Source: Bolinopsis microptera (taxonomy: Eukaryota > Ctenophora > Tentaculata > Lobata > Bolinopsidae). Taken from it: DNA of 50,000 nucleotides. A model generated the notes under the pieces. It saw only the letters and a list, made by a program, of their open reading frames with translations, was not told the origin of the DNA and made no database searches. The DNA lies in NCBI RefSeq assembly GCF_026151205.1, contig NC_087077.1, positions 17,225,475-17,275,474 of the forward strand, read 5' to 3'. Position 1 is the first letter of the stretch, and each line of letters opens with the position of its first letter. The position numbers and the translations under genes were made by a program. Shown here in pieces: positions 1-10,815 of the stretch.

Positions 1-169
1 TATTTAAAAACCAAACTTACTCCAAAACAAAGATTTGAAGGTGAAAAGCTTTAAATTTTCGGCAAGTAATAAATGAACATTTTTAAAGTATTTTTTCTCA
101 TTTCTCCTTCTTTTTACTATTTCTCCTTCTTTTTTTCTTTTTTTTTCTCCTCCTTTTTTCCCATTTCAG

Positions 170-2396
170 ATGTTCGTTTTCTGGACATGATGTCACAGAG
201 TTTCCCTGACAACGTAGCCCTGGTTACGTCAGCTTACGAGTTGTCTTTTAGTTTCTGTATGATGGCGGGGTTTGAGATGGGGGGCTTCTTTTATGAGAAC
301 TTTGGGTTCTGGGCTCCTCTTAATATCACGAGTAAGTAACCAGTAAGTAACCAGTAAGTAACCAGTAAGTAATCAGTAAGTAACCAGTAAGTAACCAATA
401 AGTAACCAGAAAGTAACCAGTAAGTAACCAATAAGTACCCAGTAAGTAACCAGAAAGTAACCAGAAATTAACCAGAAAGTAACCAGAAAGTAACCAGAAA
501 GTAACCAGTAAGTAACCAGTAAGTAACCAGTAAGTAACCAGTAAGTAACCAGAAAGTTAATAGCTATTTACTAGTAGTTACCAGCAAGGGCAGCAAGTTA
601 CCATGTTACAATTACATCTTTAATCTTCCTTCAATACTTGCCGACATTGTTTAATTACGGATGAGAGAACAGAGAACCTCTGACATCTGAGAAAACATGT
701 AAAATATGGTTGTGACACAACCATATTTCCGTTGTGTGTTATGTGTGCTAATCAGAGTATTATTCAAAAAGATATTTCAGCGGTATTAGTGGTAGTGTCC
801 TGTGTAGCAGCGTATTTCTGCACGTTCTGGTTAAACGGCAACGAAAGTGATGCTTCTGATGTAACCCCTGATTCTAAAGACGTTTTGTACTGGCCAATTT
901 TGGTAAATGAAATGATATTTGATGATCTTACAATCGGTTGTTTCATAACCGTCGCAAAATTGACAATAAGGATTTTTTCATCCGATTTTCCTTCAAGCTT
1001 GACAAATCTAAAGTTCTTAAATCAAAGAAGACAACGTCTCCTTATTTTCAGGTACTAAGCTTGTTTGTGATGGGTTCTGTATCGATCACAGATAGTATAG
1101 CGATATCATTCTTTAGCAATTACATGCTACACGAGTGGGAAACTTCAGAAACCAACAGTGGGTGGATGATGACTGTTGCTTCTCTTTTCTATACTGCTTC
1201 TACTTTTCTATCTGGCTTCATAGGGTCAAAAAGAAAGGTTTGACATCAGGAGTTCAGGATTTACACTTTCATATACACTGTTTATATATGTACACTACTA
1301 CTGGTTACCATAGTTACACTGTTTTTAACATCACCCTCTAGCTCACTCCGGACTTGGATCAGTTACAAATAGTTTGTTTAATAAGATACGGCTCGTATGA
1401 CTAACCCCCCTACAGCTAGTAAAGTGCCTGGGCTCGGAGTAGCTTAGGGTTACTGTAAAGGAGATAAGTACCTCAGGCCATCCCAACACCGGGAGAGACC
1501 TGTCCTTGTATCTTGTTTTTCATTTTTGTAATATGATATGTTTTTGTTGTAATATGACATATTGTTGTTGTAATATGATATCCATCAGAACCTGAAATAT
1601 CTCCTGGTGGGAGGTTTGACTCTGATGGGCACCAGCTCCTGCTTCCTGGGTAAAGATGTGCCTGGTCTACAGAAAATGGGGATATTCTTTCCTGCTGCCA
1701 TCAACTGTATTTTACAGACTGGGAGTGGTTTTACTCAGGTGAGATTTTACGGTGTTCAGAAAACTGAATGCAAATTCACAGCTCACGCAAAGACCTAGCT
1801 CCAAATAGATTACAAAAAATAGCTCAATTTCTAGATCTTTTAAATTAGATTTGGACTGATATTTATGATGCCTACCCACTATAAATCATGCAAACTAAAC
1901 TAAAGAACTAATACCCCCCCCCCCCCAACTAAACTAATACCCCTCCCCCCCAGGTAGCAGCCCCCCCCCCCCCCCCCTCAACTAAACTAATACCCCCCCC
2001 CCCCAACTAAACTAATACCCCCCCCCCCCCCCCCCCCCCAGGTAGCAGCCCCCCCCCCCCCCCCCCCAACTAAACTAATACCCCCTCCCCCCCCAGGTAG
2101 CAGCTCTGCCCCTCATGATAGCTCACTACAAACACCGGACAGGACTCTCAGAGAACGTCGCCAGCTGTCACATGGGCGGTATCTACTCCTCCTCTTTCTT
2201 CCTAGGCTCCTTCCTTGGTCCTCTCTGCGGGGGCTTCATCATCCACGTCTCCTCCTACGGGCTCAGCTGCACTATTTGTGGTATTTTACTCTTGGTATCA
2301 GTTCAGATAGTGACGGCACTCCATTTAACCAGTAGAACATTGCTGAACCCGTGGCGGGCGTCGTGTGGTTTGTCTCAAGACATCTGCAATAATTAA
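170..2396 (+). CDS. MFS transporter, SLC18B1-like (3' part, five exons)
   Basis: Membrane carrier of the major facilitator superfamily, probably the SLC18B1 (vesicular polyamine/amine) branch; earlier exons lie left of the window. Exons read by eye: 170-331, 781-902, 1052-1237, 1589-1738 and 2097-2396 (stop TAA). All introns are GT-AG and phases agree at each junction (phase 1 between the first two, then phase 0), which strongly supports the model. The first exon has the MFS motif-C-like stretch AGFEMGGFFYENFGFWAP at the end of TM5; the others give one helix plus an acidic luminal or cytosolic loop, a pair of helices, then ILQTGSGFTQ and the last helices with GSFLGPLCGGF. That is the second half of a 12-TM protein. 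Substrate cannot be read from this part. SLC18B1 is assigned from the GP..GG..Y pattern and exon content; another MFS drug/amine transporter is possible. Fold is secure, subfamily less so. Confidence 0.75.
332..562 (+). repeat. 11-bp tandem array of donor-like units in the transporter intron
   Basis: About 20 copies of GTAAGTAACCA, beginning exactly at the GT of the 5' splice site after the exon ending at 331. Each full copy contains the consensus donor GTAAGT; several are changed to GAAAGT or ATAAGT. The rest of this intron (563-780) shows no feature except the acceptor before 781. Confidence 0.95.
1909..2096 (+). repeat. Poly-C intron tract with duplicated acceptor sites
   Basis: Runs of C alternate with AACTAAACTAATAC and end in CAGGTAGCAG three times (near 1950, 2038 and 2094). 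Only the last copy continues into the coding sequence, so the branch-point, polypyrimidine and acceptor block of the terminal exon has been tandemly copied. Homopolymer lengths here are liable to sequencing error. Confidence 0.85.
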
Positions 2397-2431
2397 CAGT
2401 TGCTATCTTATAATATAGTTATTAAGTTATC

Positions 2432-4217
2432 AGTTAGAGAGTTAGAGGAGAGTTAGAGGAGAGTTAGAGGAGAGTTAGAGGAGAGTTAGAGGAGAGTTAG
2501 AGGAGAGTTAGAGGAGAGTTAGAGGAGAGTTAGAGGAAAGTTAAAGGAGAGTTAGAGGAGAGTTAGAGGAGAGTTAGAGGAGAGTTAGAGGAGAGTTAGA
2601 GGAGAGTTAGAGGAGAGTTAGAGGAAAGTTAAAGGAGAGTTAGAGGAGAGTTAGAGGATAGTCAGAGGAGAGTTAGAGGAGAGTTAGAGGAGAGTTAGAG
2701 TAGAGTTAGAGGAGAGTTAGAGGAGAGTTAGAGGAGAGTTAGAGGAGAGTTAGAGGAAGTTAGAGGAGAGTTAGAGGAGAGTTAGAGGAGAGTTAGAGGA
2801 GAGTTAGAGGAGAGTTAGAGGAGAGTTAGAGGAGAGTTAGAGGAAAGTTAAAGGAGAGTTAGAGGAGAGTTAGAGGATAGTCAGAGGAGAGTTAGAGGAG
2901 AGTTAGAGGAAAGTTAAAGGAGAGTTAGAGGAGAGTTAGAGGAGAGTCAGAGGAGAGTTAGAGGAGAGTTAGAGGAGAGTTAGAGGAGAGTTAGAGGAGA
3001 GTTAGAGGAGAGTTAGAGGAGAGTCAGAGGAGAGTTAGAGGAGAGTTAGAGGAGAGTTAGAGGAGAGTTAGAGGAGAGTTAGAGGAGAGTTAGAGGAGAG
3101 TTAGAGGAGAGTTAGAGGAGAGTTAGAGGAGAGTTAGAGGAAGTTAGAGGAGAGTTAGAGGAGAGTTAGAGGAGAGTCAGAGGAGAGTTAGAGGAGAGTT
3201 AGAGGAGAGTTAGAGGAGAGTTAGAGGAGAGTTAGAGGAGAGTTAGAGGAGAGTTAGAGGAGAGTTAGAGGAGAGTTAGAGGAGAGTTAGAGGAGAGTTA
3301 GAGGAAGTTAGAGGAGAGTTAGAGGAGAGTTAGAGGAGAGTCAGAGGAGAGTTAGAGGAGAGTTAGAGGAGAGTTAGAGGAGAGTTAGAGGAGAGTTAGA
3401 GGAGAGTTAGAGGAGAGTCAGAGGAGAGTTAGAGGAGAGTTAGAGGAGAGTTAGAGGAGAGTTAGAGGAGAGTTAGAGGAGAGTTAGAGGAGAGTTAGAG
3501 GAGAGTTAGAGGAGAGTCAGAGGACAGTTAGAGGAGAGTTAGAGGAGAGTTAGAGGAGAGTCAGAGGAGAGTTAGAGGAGAGTTAGAGGAGAGTTAGAGG
3601 AGAGTTAGAGGAGAGTTAGAGGAGAGTTAGAGGAGAGTTAGAGGAGAGTTAGAGGAGAGTTAGAGGAGAGTTAGAGGAGAGTTAGAGGAGAGTTAGAGGA
3701 GAGTTAGAGGAGAGTTAGAGGAGAGTTAGAGGAGAGTCAGAGGAGAGTTAGAGGAGAGTTAGAGGAGAGTTAGAGGAGAGTTAGAGGAGAGTTAGAGGAG
3801 AGTTAGAGGAGAGTTAGAGGAGAGTTAGAGGAGAGTCAGAGGAGAGTTAGAGGAGAGTTAGAGGAGAGTTAGAGGAGAGTCAGAGGAGAGTTAGAGGAGA
3901 GTTAGAGGAGAGTTAGAGGAGAGTTAGAGGAGAGTTAGAGGAGAGTTAGAGGAGAGTTAGAGGAGAGTTAGAGGAGAGTTAGAGGAGAGTTAGAGGAGAG
4001 TTAGAGGAGAGTTAGAGGAGAGTTAGAGGAGAGTTAGAGGAGAGTTAGAGGAGAGTTAGAGGAGAGTTAGAGGAGAGTTAGAGGAGAGTTAGAGGAGAGT
4101 TAGAGGAAAGTTAGAGGAGAGTTAGAGGAGAGTTAGAGGAGAGTTAGAGGAGAGTTAGAGGAGAGTTAGAGGAGAGTTAGAGGAAAGTTAGAGGAGAGTT
4201 AGAGGAGAGTTAGAGGA
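2432..4217 (+). repeat. 11-bp minisatellite, unit GAGTTAGAGGA
   Basis: About 160 head-to-tail copies directly after the transporter stop codon. Variants include GAGTCAGAGGA, an A-rich form (AAAGTTAAAGGA context) and occasional one- or two-base shorter units; the variants recur at intervals, which suggests block duplication. The transporter 3' UTR probably runs into or ends just before it. Confidence 0.97.
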
Positions 4218-4285
4218 AGCCTAAAAGAGGCCAATCTGTGGACGCAATTGACAGTAGTTCTTATGTTGCTTGTTTTACAGAGTCA

Positions 4286-4615
4286 GTAAGTTACCGGTAA
4301 GTTACCAGTAAGTTACCAGTAAGTTACCAGTAAGTTACCAGTAAGTTACCAGTAAGTTACCAGTAAGTTACCAGTAAGTTACCAGTAAGTTACCAGTAAG
4401 TTACCAGTAAGTTACCGGTAAGTTACCAGTAAGTTACCAGTAAGTTACCGGTAAGTTACCAGTAAGTTACCAGTAAGTTACCGGTAAGTTACCAGTAAGT
4501 TACCAGTAAGTTACCAGTAAGTTACCAGTAAGTTACCAGTAAGTTACCAGTAAGTTACCAGTAAGTTACCAGTAACTAGTAAGTTACCAGTTAGTTACCA
4601 GTAAGTTACCAGTAA
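4286..4615 (+). repeat. 11-bp minisatellite, unit GTAAGTTACCA
   Basis: About 30 copies, some with GTAAGTTACCG. The unit differs from the intron array at 332 by one base and has the same 11-bp period as the array at 2432-4217. Confidence 0.96.
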
Positions 4616-5700
4616 TTAACTACGAATAGTTTTTTAGTAAGTTGGCGGTTGTAACGTACATTTTTTTCAAGATATTTGCCATAATTAGGAGTTCATCTTA
4701 TTTAACTATTCATTTAATTAATTATTTCATTATATTTGTGACTTAATGTTTATGTTGGAGTTAAATTGAATGTTGATAGTTACAACGAGCTAAGTTTAAT
4801 CTTTTAAACTACTTATATAATATATAGTACATCTTCTGTACTTTCGAATAGAAGATCAATCCAAACTTAAATCTGTTGATAAAACAATGGAGAGAATTTG
4901 CAAGTCAAACCATTATATCATGAATGAGTACAGTAGGCTGTAGCTTGTATACTACCAGTCTGATACCCTATAAAGCTATAAGCATAGTGTTGTTAGTGCA
5001 GCAGTTGAGTATGCACTTCACTCTGTACAATTGTTGACCACACAGGGTCCGGGGTACTTAAATTAATTCACTTAAAAAAGGAGTCGAAATAAAATTATGC
5101 ATCGATTGCACCTTGACGTCGAAAATTTAGCTCCAAATACTGTACATTATTATTATCATGTTACCATGGTTACAAGCTGCAGATATAGTGATCTGACGGG
5201 TTCAACCATAAATGGTTTTGGTGTATGTCCCGTCCCCTTAATTGCATTGTTTACTTTTGTCATACATGGACGACTGTTTAACTCGGTTTGAGGACATACC
5301 GCAAGAGTCACGTTATAAAAGTAAGACAAATTAGGTTTCTCCGTCGTGGCCATAAAAATTACAACACAGCTGCACGTACGCCTTGCCTCAGCTGCAACAC
5401 CCTACATTACAAAATGTTTTAAAAACGGCAAACCAATAAACCAATCTACTTAAATTAAATTTCGACCTGACCTGTAAAATCTAACAGTCTAGGACCAGAA
5501 TAATTCGAGGCAGCTCGAACTCGCGGGACGTGAGAATCGTATCAAACATCACTTTTATTTGGGGGATCATACTGACCACGCGGTATAGTCCTCCAATCCT
5601 GCTCCTCCTTCTGATTACGGTCCTCCGAGATTAATTTGTCCAATATTAAACGGCTTGGAAACTAATATCGCCCGGAAAATGACAAATTTATTAAAAATAG
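4616..5700. other. Intergenic, no gene seen
   Basis: AT-rich sequence. The short open frames near 5097-5353 on both strands show no domain, splice context or protein-like composition. The end of this stretch is the upstream region of the small peptide gene. Confidence 0.6.
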
Positions 5701-5714
5701 CCCGATTGAATGGA

Positions 5715-5722
5715 TATAAAAG
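5715..5722 (+). promoter_or_regulatory. TATA box of the secreted peptide gene
   Basis: TATAAAAG stands about 80 bp before the ATG at 5798, so a start site about 30 bp downstream would give a 5' leader of about 50 nt. It is followed by a GC-richer stretch. This is the clearest core promoter in the window. Confidence 0.65.
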
Positions 5723-5797
5723 GCGGTGGACGGAGTTGGTGACCACTACCATTCACCCAGCTTCCAGACACTCTACTCTACTGACCCTACAATCAAC

Positions 5798-6197
5798 ATG
5801 TTCAGACTCCTTCTCCTCACCCTGGCCCTATCCACTGTTCTCATCAACGCTACTATTATGGAAGAGGTATATTAGAGAAACCATTGTTAGTGCCTACTGC
5901 CTTGGTTTAGCAGTTGTAAGATTCCTATGGTGATGTATTGCCTGATATAGCAAGTTTCTCAAGAAACAAGTAATCAATTGTATATAAATTATATCTTTCA
6001 TACGAATAATAAATGTATTTATATATATTTGTGTTTCCTGTTAGTAACACCCTGTTTGTCAGGAGGACAATGTAGAGGGTGTAGAAGAGAGCAGTGAAGA
6101 GGGACTTCTGATCGGTTACCCTTCCTCCCGGCTCTCTAACGTCAGATCACGTGCCAGGTCTAGTGGTATTTCAGAGGAGGAGGACCAAACTTGGTAG
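5798..6197 (+). CDS. Small secreted acidic peptide, two exons
   Basis: Not recognised by name. Exon 1 (5798-5866) encodes 23 residues beginning MFRLLLLTLALSTVLINA, a textbook signal peptide with likely cleavage after Ala18. Exon 2 (6063-6197, stop TAG) adds 44 residues. The 196-bp intron is GTATAT...GTCAG, phase 0. The mature part of about 49 residues is acidic at both ends (EEEDNVEGVEESSEEG and SEEEDQTW) around a basic middle (SRLSNVRSRARS). It has no cysteine, so it is not a disulfide-rich toxin or antimicrobial fold. A TATA box upstream fits strong cell-type-specific expression. It could be a precursor of a short peptide, but no classic dibasic site followed by a Gly amidation signal is seen. 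Support is signal peptide, TATA and clean splice phase; homology is unknown. Confidence 0.6.
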
Positions 6198-6251
6198 AAC
6201 GCTGTTACCATGGTTACTGAGGAGACTGTTCGTTTTATAGTGACTGGAGCT

Positions 6252-6373
6252 ACAAGCTGAACATTGTTACCATGGTTACAAGCTGAACATTGTTACCATG
6301 GCTACAAGCTGAACATTGTTACCATGGCTACAAGCTGAACATTGTTACCATGGTTACAAGCTGAACATTGTTG
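6252..6373 (+). repeat. 26-bp tandem repeat
   Basis: About 4.5 copies of a 26-bp unit containing GAACATTGTTACCATGG then TTACAAGCT, just after the peptide gene and probably in its 3' region. A single diverged copy lies near 5155. AATAAA-type signals follow near 6518. Confidence 0.9.
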
Positions 6374-7037
6374 TGTTAGAGACCCGCCTCCGGGTCGTCT
6401 TATGGTTTGGTTACATTGTTTAATTTTTGAATCACGATTTAATGCTTCAACCTAGTGTTTGCTTAATCTATGTAACTATAATACAAGGTGTCTTGAAAAA
6501 TAGAAGACGAATATTTAAATAAATAGCTAAACTACAATTAATCCTAAAATACTGAAAGTAAGGCCACGTGGTCACGCGGTGGTACAAAAGAAGATGAGAC
6601 CGGAAAAATCACAAAATACATAAATGTTTGGTACAGTAACAGATCATTGAAAACGATATTACAACTGGGTTCATTTCTGGATGTTAACGAGAACAGTTAT
6701 ATAATTTAAATCGTTAAAATTACCTCTTTATTGATGAAGTTATCAGGTTTACATTTCGACTTTGTCAAGGACCCTCATGACATTAACTAAAAGAGATAAT
6801 ATTTTACCAAAACCCACAATTGGGTAGAGTGGACCGCTGCCAGTGTCTCCCTTTCCCAAAATGATATTAATTTGAATGACCGTTCTCAAATGCAAAATGA
6901 TACCGAAAATAAAATTGGTCGCTCGCTCTTCCCATTCATTTACATAATATACAATTGTAATACCTTACGAGACACATTTAACCCTTATCATACTGGGGTG
7001 TTATCAGCTACCTTGGGTACCTTGGGTTCTTTTCGGG
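6374..7037. other. Intergenic, nothing recognised
   Basis: AT-rich sequence without a supported gene or repeat. It may include the 3' UTR of the peptide gene on the left and LINE 3' UTR on the right. Confidence 0.5.
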
Positions 7038-7371
7038 CTAGTATGCCCAGGCCAAGACATCTTGCGTCTCCACCACCGGTGTCACAGCCCATTCCAAGAT
7101 TGAATTACCATTAGCCCCTGTAAATCTAGGGGTAGGAGGGGTGTCGGGGACGGTATGAAGAAAGCGATCAAGTGCTGCCTTGAATTTTGGCAAGGTTAAG
7201 ATAGACTTGATGTCGTGAGGCACAACGTTATACAAAGCAGAGGCCACTGAAGGGAAAGAATGGAACCTCATGGTGTTGGTGCTTTGGCTGCCAGACTTTG
7301 GGGCAGGAGTGATATGATCCACCATATACGTCATAATAATATAATACTTCAGAATACAACAAATTACTTAC

Positions 7372-8990
7372 TTGATACTTGATAAGGTCTCCTCAATCAT
7401 TCGAGTGGCCTGCACCAAGGAATTGCCGCTTATGTCGTATCATCTCTCTCCAGTGCTTGCGATTTCCTGCCAACTCTCGGACCTTATCAAATACAATGTC
7501 TGGATCTCCAGTAAATGTTACTGCGTCTTCCAGGATACAGGTTCGCCAATTCTTTCTTGGCCGCCCACGTGATCTTCGGCCGTGAGCAGGTATCCAGTCA
7601 AGTACCTTACTCGGGATTATTACGAAGTTACGACGGGTTTATTAACGACCGGTTAAAATATGGTTCGGGAAAAATATAGCGAAATTGCTCAAAACCCACC
7701 ACATTTTCCCGGTCGCCATTTTACCGGTGTCCAACCTTTCAATTTTAGATTCAAAAATTTTGTATCAGATGTAAATTTCCTTATTAGAGATAAGCAAGTT
7801 TAGAAATTTTCGCATTGCTAAAACTTGTGAAACAAGTCGAATTATCAATAATTGTTGAAAGTAGACAGAAATAATGACTCGTGGTTAATCAAACTAGATG
7901 GAAAATAATTTTTAACATTTGAAGCGTAACAACCAGATCGATATTAAGATAAAGGGAGAGCTGTTTAGTCTTCCAATAAGTTGTAATCATCTTCGTTATT
8001 TTCATCTGGATCATCCCTTACATCAGTTTTAATTAATTCAAGTTTTAATTTAACTGTTACTTTTACTCTGAGTCCTATTTCATTATGTAGAGATAGTCAA
8101 TACATAAGAAATTAAAAATTGGCCTATTTAAATCAAATTTGACAATAAGGATATATGACAAGAATTGGGCAAAAAGGTGAATTTTTTGCAATTTTAGTCA
8201 AATGAAGTCGAAAAACCTACAACAAGTGTCCCAATAGTCTTCTCTAGGGAATATAAGACAAAGATTAAAATATGAGCACCCATACCCCTTGGGAACCCTA
8301 AAAGCTGAGTAGGCGGGTTTATTAACGACCGGTGAAAATGTGGTTCGGGAAAAATATGGCGAAATTACCCTAAACCCACCACTTTATCCCGGTCATAATA
8401 ATCCCGAGTAAGGTAGATATTTTGGTAGCCTGGTGTCCGGCATTCTAGAAACATGTCCAAACCAGCGAAGACGGTTGGCACTGATGTAGGTTATAACCGG
8501 GTTTATTCTTGCCCGCTCCAACACTTGAACATTGCTCGTCCGTTGGAACCACTTAATTCGAAGGATTCTCCTAACAGTTTTGATGGAAAACTTCGAAGCG
8601 ATGTAGTTGCTTTGAAGTAGTGTTCCAGACTTCGCTTCCATAAAGTAATATTGTTAGAACCGCTGCAACATATATCCGTATTTTGGTGTTAGTTTGGATA
8701 TTGCGATTCTTCCAAATATTACCGAGCTGATTGAATGCTCCTGAGGCTTTCTGGATCCGTGCAGACAAGTCCCGGTCAATAGTCCCATCACTTGATATAA
8801 TCGACCCAAGGTAAGTGAAGTTGCTGACTTGCTGGATAGCCGTGTCTCCTACTGTAATGTCCACCGTTGATGCTTCAGTATACGGCCTCTGTGATGTATT
8901 CTTGCCGATGGCCATAACCTCTGTTTTCTTCGCATTGATTCTTCTCAACAAATTACTCAATATTATTACCAAAGTATTTCGCAACAGCGA
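7372..8990 (-). mobile_element. Younger LINE 3' part inserted in the older LINE
   Basis: The minus strand encodes the C-terminal part of an endonuclease/reverse-transcriptase polyprotein: NAKKTEVMAIGKN, FTYLGSIISSDG, a stretch ending LLYGSEVWNTTSKQLHRFEVF, then after a shift at about 8575 RRILRIKWFQRTSNVQVLE and RLRWFGHVSRMPDTRLPKYL. The ORF resumes beyond the MITE at 7604 with LDWIPAHGRRSRGRPRKNW and ends at a TGA at 7393-7395. The 3' tail has short ATCAAGTA-like repeats, as seen in RTE-like LINEs. It is 5' truncated near 8990. Its position interrupts the older LINE between thumb and C-terminus, so it is the later arrival. Confidence 0.8.
7605..8413. mobile_element. TA-flanked MITE inside the younger LINE
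   Basis: 809 bp with perfect 18-bp inverted ends CCTTACTCGGGATTATTA / TAATAATCCCGAGTAAGG, flanked by TA at 7603-7604 and 8414-8415. Removing it and one TA restores an uninterrupted LINE reading frame, which proves the boundaries. It has no transposase ORF. A TA duplication suggests mobilisation by a Tc1/mariner-type transposase. Near both ends (about 7632-7715 and 8313-8394) lies a related block of about 80 bp in the same orientation, beginning CGGGTTTATTAACGACCGG. Confidence 0.85.
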
Positions 8991-9530
8991 ACAAGTACTC
9001 AGAGGGCTTTGGGCCCTCTGATTGGTGACGTGATCTGACCCCTCTTTGGGGGCCGGATCAGTTTCCGGTCCCAAAGTCTCCCTGTGGGTGCTTTTGTATT
9101 TTGATCCCCCAAGAGGACGAAGACATGTAACACCTCTTCTTTGAGAGTGTTGGAAAGAAGTGTTAACACTGTTGGGAATCTCACCGTAGTAAATTTTTCA
9201 GACGAGGATGATCATGTACCTCTCACGGCGGCGCTGTAGGGAGTAGAGATCAAGCTGCTTCAGGCGCTCCCAGTAGCTAAGATGCTTTTATCTTGCTATT
9301 TTTTGCAGTGAATGAGCGTTGGATCGACTCAATCATGATTATGTCACACTGGAGGTGAGGCGACCAGAGAGCCCAACAATACTCGGTAATAGAGCGGATG
9401 TATGTCTTGAAGAGCATCATCATCGTGTCTTTGTCTCTGGTAGGGAAAGTTCTCAGTACCCATCCAGCTTTGCTCGCTGCCTCAGAGGACTTAATTCTTG
9501 TGATGTGTTGACGCCAGGAGAGATTACTGT

Positions 9531-9634
9531 TAACGGGTGATACTCGTAAAATATCTGTTCCATATATAGGACCGTCGACGAGTCCAACTCGGCGCGCGTC
9601 CTGGTAGGTTGTAAACCTACAAGATATAGATTAT
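9531..9634. mobile_element. Short GC-rich insert 1 in the older LINE
   Basis: 104 bp flanked by AGATTACTGT (9521-9530) and AGATCACTGT (9635-9644), one mismatch. The LINE reads through when it is removed. On the minus strand it holds a small hairpin GTAGGTTTACAACCTAC, a GC-rich core GACGCGCGC and the end motif ACGAGTATCACCCGTTA. A related copy lies at 11310-11520. Confidence 0.7.
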
Positions 9635-9999
9635 AGATCACTGTCAACATACTCACCGAGATCTTTCACGACATCATCAGAAGATATCGATGCAACAGAT
9701 GGTAAAATGTAGGGTTTCTTTAGCTCAGGGTTCTTACCATGCTGGAGAAGTTGAAATTTACTTTCGTTTAGCTCCATGTTGTTTGTTACTGCCGATCGCA
9801 CTACTGCACAGAGATCTTCCTGGAGACATTTGCAGTCGGACGGGGAGCTGATGTTTTTGTGGAGCTTGGAGTCATCAGGAAACACTTTTACTTTGCAATG
9901 TTTTACAACTAGGAACAGGTCGTTGATGTACAAAATAAATAGCAAAGGGCCTAACACAGTGCCCTGTGCATGTGGTACCCCTCTTAGCACCATTTTGAC

Positions 10000-10116
10000 G
10001 GATGTTACTCGTCTAAATTTCTTCGAAGTAGCGCGCGCCGCTTTCTTCTCGAAATGTGCCCGACGGCACGAGCTACAAAGTAGCGCGCACCGGGCCAAAT
10101 CATTAACAATGGTCAA
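10000..10116. mobile_element. Short GC-rich insert 2 in the older LINE
   Basis: 117 bp bounded by AGCACCATTTTGAC (9986-9999) and AGCACCATTATGAC (10117-10130), an imperfect 14-bp duplication. It holds GCGCGCGCC and TAGCGCGCACCGGG islands and a variant of the ACGAGTAxCAxCCGT end motif. The duplication length fits target-primed insertion of a SINE-like element. Confidence 0.65.
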
Positions 10117-10338
10117 AGCACCATTATGACGAGAGATTCAATACCATCTACAACGACACATGTTGCCGTTGGGTTCTTCCACTGAGGAAGCTTTCCAGCC
10201 AACGGTGGGCGTTGCCCTGGAAACCGTACATATGGAGCTTCTTCAGAAGTATACTTATAGTTATAGCGTGGTCAACCTTATCGAAGGCTTTGCTGAAATC
10301 AAAATACAGAATATCAGCATTTTCGTCACCATCTAAGT

Positions 10339-10463
10339 TTCACCTAACCATGTGCTTTCGCGCCACTGCGGGCGCGCTTGTTTCACAAGTCAAGAAACAA
10401 GTCAAGAAACCACCGTGAGGCTGGCGCGCGCTACTGCAAGCGCAAGGGCTCTGGATAGAGCAA
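10339..10463. mobile_element. Short GC-rich insert 3 with 8-bp target duplication
   Basis: 125 bp between two exact ATCTAAGT copies (10331-10338 and 10464-10471). The LINE protein continues across when it is removed. There is no clear TIR; it contains a doubled CAAGTCAAGAAA and GCGCGC islands. The 8-bp duplication would suit a hAT-type non-autonomous element, but inverted ends are weak. Confidence 0.65.
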
Positions 10464-10815
10464 ATCTAAGTCATCCATGATGTCTTGGACGTGGTGAAGA
10501 AGTTGAGTAAGACAGCTTCTTCCAGCTTGAAAGCCGTGTTGGTCGTGGTTGATGATGTCTTGAGCTACAATGTAGTCAACCAGCTTAGCACGGACGACCC
10601 TCTCAAACATCTTTATGAGGTTGGATAGTGGTTGGATCAGACTGGAGCTTGTCATCACTATCCAATAGGAGTCCGACGAATGCAGCAGGGGTTTTTAACT
10701 TTTTTGTTTTTGACTCTTTTGACTAACCACCTGTTAAATTTTAAATGTTAAAATTATATTCAAATTCTGATTCAATTTCAAATTTATATTGATTGGCAAT
10801 ATTAAATTTGTTTAC

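Larger units (their letters stand above)
7038..10690 (-). mobile_element. Older LINE (non-LTR retrotransposon), split and decayed
   Basis: Read on the minus strand, pieces of one reverse-transcriptase ORF appear in the right order. 10690-10472: fingers region with FERVVRAKLVDYI and HDQHGFQAGRSC. 10330-10131: RT motif with YFDFSKAFDKVDH. 9985-9645: the GVPxxQGTVLGPLLFILYIND block, then FPDD in place of Y/FADD. 9520-9200: thumb and connection, with SWRQHI, YIRSITEY and YWERLKQLDLYSLQRRRERY. 7334-7117: the C-terminal FPSVASALYNVVPHDIK and LDRFLHTVPDTPPTP. The gap 7372 to about 8990 is a younger LINE. There are stop codons and shifts, and the 5' half with the endonuclease is missing. The style suggests a CR1/Jockey-like clade; clade not fixed. 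Confidence 0.8.

Noticed and set aside
5097-5353. Small open frames on both strands
   Set aside because: No signal peptide, domain or splice context; mutual overlap.
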